Assembly (NCBI GenBank): GCA_963665865.2
Contig: CAXXWF010000001.1
Coordinates: forward strand, 2,604,001-2,668,000
Source of the DNA: PHAA01 sp963665865
GTDB lineage: Bacteria > Bacillota > Syntrophomonadia > Syntrophomonadales > Syntrophomonadaceae
Length of the DNA stretch: 64,000 nt
Direction: 5' to 3'
Of this stretch, positions 53,695-62,098 are shown piece after piece. The notes beneath the pieces are model-generated. The model was not told the DNA's origin and did no database searches. It saw nothing but the letters and a program-made list of their open reading frames with translations. The position numbers and the translations under genes are program-made. Numbering within the stretch: position 1 is the first letter of the stretch; each line of letters starts with the position of its first letter.

Positions 53695-54312
53695 ATGGTA
53701 AAAGACAGTCCTAAAGCGGACTTAATATCAGTCACTATCAACGATACAACTGCAAATGCAGGATGCTTGGGTTTAATGGGTTTTGGCATGACTACCGTAC
53801 TGCTTAATATGCATAATGCAGGATTTTTTAAGTTGAATGTTATGATTCTGGCTATGGGTATTTTTATGGGGGGATTGGCTCAAGTCATTGCCGGGATTAT
53901 GGAATTCAAGAAAAATAATACATTTGGTACGACAGCATTCACTTCTTACGGACTTTTTTGGCTTTCACTGGTTGTTATCTGGTTATTCCCCGAGAAGCTT
54001 GGCGAGGCTGGGGCTCCAGATGGTACAGCTATGGCTGCCTATTTCTTTATGTGGGGATTATTCACTTTAGTTATGTTCTACGGGACACTTCGGGTCAATA
54101 GAGCCTTGCAATTTGTATTTGGTTCCTTGGCCGTTCTCTTCTTTTTACTTTGCGCTGTAAAAGCAGGATATACTGGTCTTGGTACAATTACCGGATATGA
54201 AGGAATTATATGTGGCCTTTCCGCTATTTATGCTGCCCTGGCTCAGGTTCTAAATGAGGTTTATGGCAAAGTTGTGTGGCCAATAGGACCTGTAGGCGGA
54301 AGTCAACACTAA
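53695..54312 (+). CDS. satP: SatP/YaaH family acetate-succinate transporter
   Basis: A 205-residue membrane protein with six hydrophobic helices. ANAGCLGLMGFGMTTVLLN replaces the usual NPAPLGL motif start, and AQVIAGIMEFKKNNTFGTTAFTSYGLFWLS is the family signature. It likely moves acetate with protons. GGAGG precedes the ATG; a terminator and a Rex-like operator flank it. Confidence 0.92.
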   Translation: MVKDSPKADLISVTINDTTANAGCLGLMGFGMTTVLLNMHNAGFFKLNVMILAMGIFMGGLAQVIAGIMEFKKNNTFGTTAFTSYGLFWLSLVVIWLFPEKLGEAGAPDGTAMAAYFFMWGLFTLVMFYGTLRVNRALQFVFGSLAVLFFLLCAVKAGYTGLGTITGYEGIICGLSAIYAALAQVLNEVYGKVVWPIGPVGGSQH

Positions 54313-54453
54313 TTAGTATTTCCTTCATTGATCTCAGCTTTAATAGGGCAAAAGTACATGAGAATAAATGATTCTTCCTATTGGAGCATCTTTTGGTTCT
54401 CTTTGTCGCAAAGCCATGACGCCAAAAGCACAATAACATCTTATTCAAATTTA

Positions 54454-54484
54454 AAGCAGGCACCATCGCAGTGCCTGCTTTTTT
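54454..54484 (+). terminator. Intrinsic terminator after satP
   Basis: AAGCAGGCAC (54454-54463) pairs with GTGCCTGCTT (54471-54480) and is followed by T residues. It also lies just past the convergent wall-hydrolase gene. Confidence 0.88.
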
Positions 54485-54508
54485 ACTTCCCAAACCTTTA
54501 TATTCTTG

Positions 54509-55873
54509 CTATATAGTCTTTACGGCTTTTAACCAGTAGTCATTAATTATGCTTTGTCCGTAGGTAGTTCCCGGAACCGCCCAACGTGCATTCAATCCCA
54601 GCCAGCTTGGAGCAATCCCTCGGCTTACCAACGAAAAGCGTGGATCAATTAGTACCTTACCGGGCGGTAGTGAGTTTTTATTAGCATAGGCATAGAGATG
54701 CTGAATATGCGCCTCAACTCCGGCCGCCGGTGTAGTAAAGATTGCGCCATGTACTCCGGCTGAAAAACATACCAGATTGGAATCAGCCCCATTGCATGAT
54801 TCTAACCCAGTGAGCGGGCTTCCAGTTGCCCACAGACCGCAGTAGTTGTTCTGCCATGGCTGCACACTTCCGGTAAATTGCCAATAGCCAGTTTCCTTGG
54901 CGGCCTGACAAAAAGCAAGATCCCCTCTGATACCATATTCAGCACCTATTTTTATGTATAGATCTGCTAAATCAGGTATCGGTTTAAGTTGTTGACCTTG
55001 CATACTAGGATCATTACTTAATCTGACCGTCTCCTTAGCAATCCACTTTCTAAGCTGGGCTGCGGTTAAATAGGAATTACCCATAATAGTCAAGTCCTTG
55101 GAGCTGATTGACTCCCCGGTAGGAAGGCTGACGGTTGCCCCATACTTGCTCAACTGGTCGCGATACGAATTAAAAACAGCCAATTGCTCCGCTGAGAACG
55201 AAGATGCGTTGCTATTTAATAAATCCCCGGAATTGATTACGGAGCCATCTATCAGTTTAAGATTGGTTTGATAGCGGGCTAGATCCATTAGCAATTGATC
55301 GTCGGTTGATATAGTCGTCTTGGACTTTATATCTACTGTATAGGATGCTGCTACCCACTTAACATCACAGGCAAGCGCTGTACTAATAGCATTAAGGGGG
55401 ATCATGGTTCGATACTTACTGTTAACAAAGGCTTTTCCGTAATTCGGAGGAATAACCAGTGGTTGTCCATCAATTACGATTTGAATGTCTCCAGTCTTAT
55501 TTGAAGGCAAGTTAGGCGTAACTGCAGTATGCCAATTTATGATGACTTGTTTGGTAGCTTCTTGCCACGTGACCTGGGCACCAAGATTTTCGCTGACAAC
55601 TCTGAGTGGGATATAAGTCCTGTCACTAATGATAACCGGTTCGCAATCAGAGGTTATCTCTCTCCCATTAATTATTATTTTGACTGTCGGTGTAACCAAT
55701 GCCGAAGCCTGTCCTCCTACCATCCCTACCAATAAACCCAGAAGTATAAATATAGCCCCAAACTTTCGGTAACTAAATCCAAACAAAAATACGACACCCC
55801 ACTTCATTAAAATTATATGCTTTGCTGCCATATCATCTAGAAAAATGATATGGGAAATAGACAGCCCCCCCAT
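54509..55873 (-). CDS. Stalk-domain (Cu amine oxidase N-like) glucosaminidase
   Basis: A 454-residue exported protein: a signal/anchor segment (about 28-58), a copper-amine-oxidase N-terminal-like stalk domain (VKIIINGREITSD to VKWVAASYTVDIKS, about 65-175) and a C-terminal glucosaminidase-like domain (GIRGDLAFCQAAKETGYWQFTG, about 310-450) that cleaves wall glycans. The start is uncertain, since several upstream ATGs lack a clear ribosome site. A/T-rich upstream region. Confidence 0.82.
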   Translation of the reverse strand: MGGLSISHIIFLDDMAAKHIILMKWGVVFLFGFSYRKFGAIFILLGLLVGMVGGQASALVTPTVKIIINGREITSDCEPVIISDRTYIPLRVVSENLGAQVTWQEATKQVIINWHTAVTPNLPSNKTGDIQIVIDGQPLVIPPNYGKAFVNSKYRTMIPLNAISTALACDVKWVAASYTVDIKSKTTISTDDQLLMDLARYQTNLKLIDGSVINSGDLLNSNASSFSAEQLAVFNSYRDQLSKYGATVSLPTGESISSKDLTIMGNSYLTAAQLRKWIAKETVRLSNDPSMQGQQLKPIPDLADLYIKIGAEYGIRGDLAFCQAAKETGYWQFTGSVQPWQNNYCGLWATGSPLTGLESCNGADSNLVCFSAGVHGAIFTTPAAGVEAHIQHLYAYANKNSLPPGKVLIDPRFSLVSRGIAPSWLGLNARWAVPGTTYGQSIINDYWLKAVKTI

Positions 55874-55898
55874 TCGGCAGCTATTCCCAATATTTTTA

Positions 55899-55970
55899 TA
55901 AAAATCGCATAAATTCTCGAAGCATTAATCCGAAAATATAACAGTTTTTTCTTATCATACGCGATTTTTA
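55899..55970. repeat. Inverted repeat in the gap before the histidine kinase
   Basis: TAAAAATCGC (55899-55908) and GCGATTTTTA (55961-55970) are perfect complements with a 52-base spacer. The rest of the 313-bp gap (55874-56185) holds only A/T-rich sequence in which I see no gene. Confidence 0.45.
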
Positions 55971-56185
55971 CAAGATCCTTTCAGCCTTAATCAGGGCTAA
56001 ACCCCAAGGTTTCTCACTTTATAGTACCTACACCCCATTCTTTTGGCAATATACGACTACATTCGTTAGAAAATTTTTTGATTTCTAAGCCATAAGATGA
56101 CAAATTTTTCATTAACAATATTATATGCTATTCATACAAAATGTTTTATTGGCTAATATTGGGTATTGAAGGGAGGGAATTTCAT

Positions 56186-58054
56186 ATGAACATCAGTAAA
56201 GACAAACGTACCAAAATCTTGTATTTACTTTCACATATTACCATAATAGCACTGCTAAGCATCTTTTTCAAAGTGCTATGGGAGTCAGACAAAATCACCT
56301 ATTCTTATACCATGAGTGAACTCTCCATGAAAACCGTCATGGTTTTGACCGTGCTGCTTATAATGATTGGGTTTCAAAATCGCCATTGCCTCTTATCACT
56401 CCACCTCAGTAGTGATTCCGCTAACCTAGCATTGTCAGATTGGCATAATAACATTTTTAGGTATGAATCCAGCGGACAAGAGTCACTGCCCTTACAAAAT
56501 CGATCATACCGAGCCGAAACGACACCATCAGGACGACCGGGGTCTCATACCGGCATCCCTGACAGCATAGCCGAAAATATTAAACCCACCAATGAAGCCT
56601 TAAGCCAATTTCTGGCAAACTTGACTCATGAGTTGCGTACTCCCATGATTGGCATTTTGGGTTCGGTGGACTTGCTCGAACATTCTCCTTTGAGTCAAAT
56701 TCAAATGGCCAGTGTTGATGCAATTAGAGAATGCGGGGAACGGCTGCTAATTACGATCGACGATATTCTCGAGGCTTCCAAAATAGATATTGGTATGTTG
56801 GAATTGAATCCGTCCTCTACCAATCTGCCTCAATTGGTTAAAAAAACTGTTGATGCTCTGGAAGCCAATCTATCAAACAAGGATCTGTTATTGGAGTTGG
56901 ATCTAGACAGCCAGCTGCCAAGTATGGTCATGGTTGATCAGGTAAAATTGCGTCAAGTTATTATTAATCTCCTTGCCAACGCTGTCAAATTCACACCTAG
57001 AGGTGGGATAAGAGTCACGGTCAAACTTGAGTCCCCGATACCTGACGAGACATGGCTGCTCGTTACTATAGCCGACACTGGTATAGGCATTCCGCAACAC
57101 CAACTGGATAGTATTTTCAACCATTTCACCCAGGTGGATAGTTCCAGCTCTCGACCCTTCGGCGGCAACGGCCTGGGTCTATATATCTGCAAAAAATTGG
57201 TAAACCTTATGGGTGGAGAGATTTGGGTAAAAAGTAAGGCAGGTTTGGGAAGCACCTTTGGCTTTCAAATACCTTTAGAAATGAGCGTTTATGAGCAGGA
57301 TGAACAAACATCCGCACAGGCTGCAGCCATGCTTGAGGATGATGTTTTTAATTCTGGTTTTATACCTGTCTCGGTACTGCTGGTAGAGGATAATGAGCTT
57401 AATCAAAAACTACTGGTCCAGATGCTGCTTAACTACGGTTTTGAGGTAATAACCGCCAGCAACGGGCTGGAAGGTTTAAGTATATTACAGCGCAAAAATA
57501 TTGATATAGTGCTTATGGATATGCAGATGCCAGTAATGGATGGTTATGAGACCACTCGCCTTATCCGTAAAAATCCATCCTGGGAACGGCTGCCCATTAT
57601 CGCTATCACTGCCAACTCTATGAGCAGTGACCGTCAAAAATGTTTGGATTGCGGTTGTTCATCTTATCTGGCCAAACCGTTTAAATCAGAAACCTTAATT
57701 CGGGAGATTAAAACCTATCTGAAAAACCAGTTTATAAAAGGCAAGCATACAGACCTTTTTTCCCAGCAATTAATTGCTGATCTCATGCCGGAGTTTATGG
57801 ATATGTTAAGCGAAACGCTGGATGAGTTAAAAGAAGCAATTGATAAAAAGGATCTGCAATGTATTAAGCATATCAGCCACGGTCTCAAGGGTACAGCTGG
57901 CATGTATGGATTTATGCAGATATCCGAACTGGCAGCATTTATCGAAAAAGCCGTTGCGGACAAGAACTATCCTCGAATGACTCAATTATACCAGCAGATA
58001 ATAGCGCTGGTCCAAGATTTGAACAGCCGGGAAAAGTCCAGAGTTGTAATATAA
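56186..58054 (+). CDS. Hybrid histidine kinase with receiver and Hpt domains
   Basis: A 622-residue sensor kinase: two short transmembrane helices near the N-terminus (about 10-32 and 48-66) with almost no external loop, HisKA with LTHELRTPM (His148), an HATPase domain with the N and G boxes, a receiver with VLMDMQMP (Asp445) and an Hpt domain with HISHGLKGT (His565). The phosphorelay components are all in one chain but no output regulator is adjacent. I chose the ATG at 56186 behind GGGAGGG. Confidence 0.93.
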   Translation: MNISKDKRTKILYLLSHITIIALLSIFFKVLWESDKITYSYTMSELSMKTVMVLTVLLIMIGFQNRHCLLSLHLSSDSANLALSDWHNNIFRYESSGQESLPLQNRSYRAETTPSGRPGSHTGIPDSIAENIKPTNEALSQFLANLTHELRTPMIGILGSVDLLEHSPLSQIQMASVDAIRECGERLLITIDDILEASKIDIGMLELNPSSTNLPQLVKKTVDALEANLSNKDLLLELDLDSQLPSMVMVDQVKLRQVIINLLANAVKFTPRGGIRVTVKLESPIPDETWLLVTIADTGIGIPQHQLDSIFNHFTQVDSSSSRPFGGNGLGLYICKKLVNLMGGEIWVKSKAGLGSTFGFQIPLEMSVYEQDEQTSAQAAAMLEDDVFNSGFIPVSVLLVEDNELNQKLLVQMLLNYGFEVITASNGLEGLSILQRKNIDIVLMDMQMPVMDGYETTRLIRKNPSWERLPIIAITANSMSSDRQKCLDCGCSSYLAKPFKSETLIREIKTYLKNQFIKGKHTDLFSQQLIADLMPEFMDMLSETLDELKEAIDKKDLQCIKHISHGLKGTAGMYGFMQISELAAFIEKAVADKNYPRMTQLYQQIIALVQDLNSREKSRVVI

Positions 58055-58480
58055 CTGCTTAATTTTCGCACTCCATAGAAAGGCCGAAAATGCAAGAAAT
58101 TCTGACGGTGTTAATATCTCGGGACGCTCAATATCAACAGCAGCAAAGTCCTTATCACCCGTAATTAGTATATCTATGTCTTCAATTATTGCAGTGTGTA
58201 GGATTATATAATCATTTTCATCTCTTATTTCAAAAAGTCTTTCACCTTCAATTTCCTTAGGTGAATAAACAAGCTCAAAAGATAATTTTGATAAAAACTT
58301 GTTTATAGTCCTTTTATGTTTGGGAAATTTACGTTCAACCACAGTATTTATTTCATCAATGACATAGGAACATAGCACCAGAGTATCTCGTTCTGCAACT
58401 TGTTCTATCACCTTAGTTAATTGTTCACTTCTAAAAATAAGAGCAGAAATCAGCACATTTGTATCAAGCATTATCCGCAT
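57986..58480 (-). CDS. PIN-domain toxin (COG1569-type)
   Basis: A 164-residue putative ribonuclease toxin. The PIN acidic residues are in MLDTNVL, YVIDEI, DENDYIIL and ITGDKDFAAV. Family members usually end near residue 135; here about 30 residues (LWSAKIKQLYYNSG...) run into the 3' end of the histidine kinase gene on the opposite strand, overlapping it by 69 bp. The original stop may have been lost. It overlaps the antitoxin gene by 17 bp. Confidence 0.85.
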   Translation of the reverse strand: MRIMLDTNVLISALIFRSEQLTKVIEQVAERDTLVLCSYVIDEINTVVERKFPKHKRTINKFLSKLSFELVYSPKEIEGERLFEIRDENDYIILHTAIIEDIDILITGDKDFAAVDIERPEILTPSEFLAFSAFLWSAKIKQLYYNSGLFPAVQILDQRYYLLV

Positions 58481-58739
58481 TTTTTTCGTCCTGCACTTCT
58501 TTTCTTATTTGTTTAACCAAATTGACAACATCTTGTTCCGTGTTAAGCCCTAATCTTTCTGCTTCACCCTTAAAAGCTTCTTGTGCCTCCAAGAGCGCTA
58601 CCTTAGTAGAATTTTCAATAACTATTTTTCCACCTTGTTCTATAAATACGACTTTATCACCATCTTTAAGATTCAGCTTGCGGCGAATTTGTATGGGAAT
58701 AGTTATTTGTCCTTTCGTAGTTATCTTGGCAAGTTCCAT
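58464..58739 (-). CDS. AbrB/SpoVT-type antitoxin
   Basis: A 91-residue antitoxin with a swapped-hairpin DNA-binding domain (ELAKITTKGQITIPIQIRRKLNLKDGDKV at the N-terminus) and an acidic helical tail that should bind the PIN toxin. I chose the ATG at 58737-58739, which is behind GAAGGAG. It is upstream of, and overlaps, the toxin gene. Confidence 0.88.
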   Translation of the reverse strand: MELAKITTKGQITIPIQIRRKLNLKDGDKVVFIEQGGKIVIENSTKVALLEAQEAFKGEAERLGLNTEQDVVNLVKQIRKEVQDEKNADNA

Positions 58740-58920
58740 AACTCTCAACTCCTTCTATGAAATCATTGTTTTCCTTACTTATAGATATTATATGATTTAA
58801 AAAGAATAATATCTATCGACAAATAATACTTATCTAAGCGTATTTTCACCACTACCGATTCTAGCTCAATATCTTCGCAACAAGACGTCTATGGGAAATA
58901 ATCCCATACCATATATTGTA

Positions 58921-59134
58921 TTATATAACTTCTCTTTGGGAAATAGCTGGCATTACATACTCAGTCTTGTTTTTCATCATCCCATAAATAATATTAACCA
59001 ATCTTCTCATAATACAGATTAATGCCTGACCTTTGGTTTTTCCCTCACTCACCTTACGGTTGTAATAAGCATAGAAAACTGGATTCCTGGGCTGTTTAGT
59101 GTTTCTGGTTGTTTGAATCTGTCTGACGGCTAAG
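58921..59134 (-). mobile_element. IS110-family transposase 3' fragment, copy 1
   Basis: About 70 C-terminal residues of an IS110-type transposase (AVRQIQTTRNTKQPRNPVFYA, KTKGQALICIMRRLVN, MMKNKTEY). Its 3' flank is also duplicated, giving a 232-bp direct repeat (58903-59134 and 60330-60561) of about 97% identity. It abuts the Rhs tail on its 5' side. Confidence 0.78.
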
Positions 59135-59138
59135 GAGC

Positions 59139-59532
59139 TTTGCAGCTGAACCTACTATGGCAGCTCCAGTGGTATTTAATTTATCACTTATTGTATTTAT
59201 AGCACTTTTATAATTAGCTTTTGTCCAATCAACTGCATTATTAATTGAATTACTTACTGCATCTTTAGCCTCTTCTGCCCATTGGGCAAATGTCCCGTGG
59301 GATCGACATAGTTGACGGGATTATTATTACAATAAGTATACAAGTTTTGGGTCCAGGGTTGGTAGATGTTTCCTCTATAAGTATCCCTGGTTATAAACCT
59401 GCCAGCATCCGGATTATGGAACCTGGCTCCCATCTGGTAAAGGCCTATGCCGGAATAGTAAAGGACTCCGGTATAAATTAAGGTGAGTCCCTGGTACGCT
59501 GGTATTATTATAATTGTATATTTAAAAACCAC
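59139..59532 (-). pseudogene. Rhs C-terminal fragment, copy 1
   Basis: A broken end of an Rhs/YD-repeat protein. YQMGARFHNPDAGRFITRDTYRGN to YCNNNPVNYVDPTGH is the core-domain boundary; past it a one-base frameshift separates the core from a toxin-like tip (reads AQWAEEAKDAVSNSINNAVDW in the alternate frame). The fragment joins the IS110 piece downstream. Confidence 0.75.
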
Positions 59533-59564
59533 CCCAAAAGGAGTGGTTAGCTTGTCAACTTGTT

Positions 59565-59909
59565 TTATTCTGGTGGCAATTCAATAAAACCAACTAAAAT
59601 ATCCACAAGCTCTTCTAGAATATTGGATGGTACCTTTTCTTTAAATGTTGCTTTTCTTGCCAATATATCTAGCGTTTTTACTTGTTCACACATAACAACA
59701 CCAGTTGTTGAAGTCTTATCATCAAGAGCTACATGAAGAGGAAATCCTCGGTCGGTGTTGGTAATTGGACAAACCATTGCCATTTTTGTAAATTTATTAA
59801 ATGTATTATTACTGACCACCACTGCCGGTCGTTTACCTTTCTGCTCATGTCCAGCCTGAGGATCGAATTCAAGGTTAATAATATCCCCTTGTTCTGGTGT
59901 ATATTCCAT
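59565..59909 (-). CDS. mazF: MazF/PemK family mRNA endonuclease toxin
   Basis: A 114-residue toxin: PEQGDIINLEFDPQAGHEQKGKRPAVVVS, then VCPITNTDRGFP and VMCEQVKTLD are the family hallmarks. It cuts mRNA at short sequences. The antitoxin gene is 2 bp upstream. Confidence 0.93.
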   Translation of the reverse strand: MEYTPEQGDIINLEFDPQAGHEQKGKRPAVVVSNNTFNKFTKMAMVCPITNTDRGFPLHVALDDKTSTTGVVMCEQVKTLDILARKATFKEKVPSNILEELVDILVGFIELPPE

Positions 59910-59911
59910 TA

Positions 59912-60151
59912 CTACCCCTCTTTACCTTGTGGTTTTTCGGTCTCCCACTCAGAACATTTATAATCACCGTTATAGCCAGATAACCGTTCTTCTAAAGTTT
60001 TATGCTTTTTATTTGTACGTTTTATAATTATGCAGTCGTTTTCTGCATTTATCTCTACGCGGTCATTCTCATGCAAGGAGGCAGCCTCCAAAACTCCTTT
60101 GGGCAAACGTATTGCTTGACTGTTTCCCCATTTTTGTACAGTAGAATACAT
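59912..60151 (-). CDS. mazE: MazE family antitoxin
   Basis: A 79-residue AbrB-fold antitoxin (VQKWGNSQAIRLPKGVLEAASLHENDRVEI) with a charged C-terminal tail that neutralises MazF. It precedes mazF directly. It lies between the two Rhs/IS110 remnants. Confidence 0.92.
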   Translation of the reverse strand: MYSTVQKWGNSQAIRLPKGVLEAASLHENDRVEINAENDCIIIKRTNKKHKTLEERLSGYNGDYKCSEWETEKPQGKEG

Positions 60152-60347
60152 AACCTCACCTCCAACATCAGTATATACAATGTTTCTACTTTGGGCAAGA
60201 TATCAGATTTTACGATAGTATAAGTTAGACCAATTGGTATTTTCGGGAAGCTTTATATTATCATTAATACTCTAGTATATTGATATCCAGTATAGTTTGC
60301 TAATAATACAATGGTAGTTGTTAAATAACCCCATACCATACATTGTA

Positions 60348-60680
60348 TTATCCAACTTCTCTTTGGGAAATAGCTGGCATTACATACTCAGTCTTGTTTT
60401 TCATCATCCCATAAATAATATTAACCAATCTTCTCATAATACAGATTAATGCCTGACCTTTGGTTTTTCCCTTACTCACCTTACGGTTGTAATAAGCACA
60501 GAAAACTGGATTCCTGGGCTGTTTAGTGTTTCTGGTTGTTTGGATCTGTCTGACGGCTAAGTAATAAAAAATGGTATAAAGTTCTCTGTTGCCCTGGGTA
60601 CTCCTCTTGTTCTTACCCTTTCCACCTGAGCTAAAGTTTACAGGGGAAATACCAGCAAAACTGGCTAAATGTTTGTCCTT
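60348..60680 (-). mobile_element. IS110-family transposase 3' fragment, copy 2
   Basis: About 110 codons of an IS110-type transposase C-terminal half (KDKHLASFAGISPVNFSSGG, KNKRSTQGNRELYTI and the same end as copy 1), cut off at the 5' side where it meets an Rhs tail. No ends or DEDD domain remain, so it cannot move. Confidence 0.82.
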
Positions 60681-61130
60681 GACTTAGTGTTATTGTTTGA
60701 GCCTCACCTTCAAAAGCTTCGGCAAAGCTACCCTCCAACTTTGGTAAGGAATTTCTAACGAGGGATTGACCTGTTTCACTTACTGAAGCCATATCATAAC
60801 CAATTTTTTCAGCCCCACCAGCGGTCACCGCACCAGCTCTTGCTGCCCCTGCGATTATGAGGCCACCCAATCCTACTGCTTTTCCAGTAGATTCAAATGC
60901 CCCCGCTGTTGTAGTCCCTGGGTCAAAGGTCGGAGAAATATACTTCTCATTCATTGAGTTCAACCAGTTACCAATAGCTGCAGCGCTATTGGTAATAGCA
61001 CTATGTCCCGTAGGATCCACATAGTTGACAGGGTTGTTATTACAATAAGTATACAGGTTCTGGGTCCAGGGTTGGTAGATGTTTCCTCTATAAGTATCCC
61101 TAGTTATAAACCTGCCGGTTGAGGCATTTT
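60681..61130 (-). pseudogene. Rhs C-terminal fragment, copy 2
   Basis: A second Rhs tail: TGRFITRDTYRGN to NYVDPTGHSAITNS (nearly identical to copy 1 over about 95 bp), then a different tip (EKYISPTFDPGTTTAGAFEST and a glycine/alanine-rich hydrophobic segment). It is fused at its 5' side to comM and at its 3' side to the IS110 fragment, so one open frame reads across unrelated genes. Confidence 0.78.
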
Positions 61131-61918
61131 TGTGAGGCGTTCTAAAAGGGCGGTGGGTTATCAAGGGGGTGTTGCTGTTCAGAAGGTTTGCCACTGAATA
61201 AATACGGGTGGTTTCAAGCACTTCCTCGCGGGTCATTTCCGGCAATATTTCCGGCAATATTTCCGGCAATATTTCCGGCATTCGACGGACTAACATAGTT
61301 TGCCACCACCTGGCGGGCCAATTAAAAGTACATTGTGAACGCCAGCTGCCGCTATTTGCAGAGCACGTTTGGCATTATCCTGTCCCCTCACTTCTGCAAA
61401 ATCAGGAATATCTGCTTTAGTGAGATCTATCTCACTTACATCTGAACATACCACGGGAGCCAACGGTTTTTCCTCACTGATAAAATCGCACATATCGCTT
61501 AAATGGGATACCTGATAAGATACTACTTCCCGGACCAAAGCTGCCTCAGCATTATTTTTAGACGGTATTACCAGGCAGGACTTTTCAGGGGAGGCCTCTA
61601 GTTCCAGAGCCATGGACAAAATGCCGGGCACCGCCCTTACTACTCCGTTCAGCAATAATTCCCCCGCCAAGAAAAACGAGGCAGGCAATTTACTTGCCAG
61701 CTGACCGCTAGCTAGTAGAATACCAACCGCAATAGCTAAGTCAAAGTGACTGCCTTTTTGAAATCAGCCGGAGCCATGTTCACAATTATTTTACGGTTGG
61801 GAAAACGGAATCCCGAATTTTTTATGGCAGCCCTGACCCGCTCCCGGGCCTCTTTGATCGCGACTGAAGTCAATCCGACTATTTCAAAGGTAAAGATAAA
61901 ATTCGTAGTTGATATCAA
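61130..61918 (-). pseudogene. comM: Truncated, frameshifted comM (YifB Mg-chelatase-like ATPase)
   Basis: Reads FEIVGLTSVAIKEARERVRAAIKNSGF, FLAGELLLNGVVRAVPGIL, RGQDNAKRALQIAAAG and GPPGGGK, then RRMPEILPE and HRPFRTPH, in ComM order, but in three frames. One base is missing after NMAPADFKK (near 61765) and another after GPPGGGK (near 61300). The C-terminal half is absent and replaced by the Rhs tail at about 61130. A 12-bp unit (GGCAATATTTCC) is tandemly repeated three times at 61241-61276. The gene cannot make a functional ATPase. Confidence 0.82.
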
Positions 61919-62098
61919 AAAGTGTGCTATTTATCGACACGGAATGATTAATTTAATCGAAAACAATCATATATATCCAAAGTGATTAACAATTTGTCGC
62001 AATTTAACTAAAGGAATAAGAAAGCCAGACAAGAATAATAAAACATTATGTAAAAAAACGGCAATATATAAAGAAAATGTTAGTAGGGGAATAAGAAT

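Noticed and set aside
60631..61296. A single 221-residue protein
   Set aside because: The frame joins comM, Rhs and out-of-frame IS110 sequence, so it is a chimera of fragments rather than a gene.
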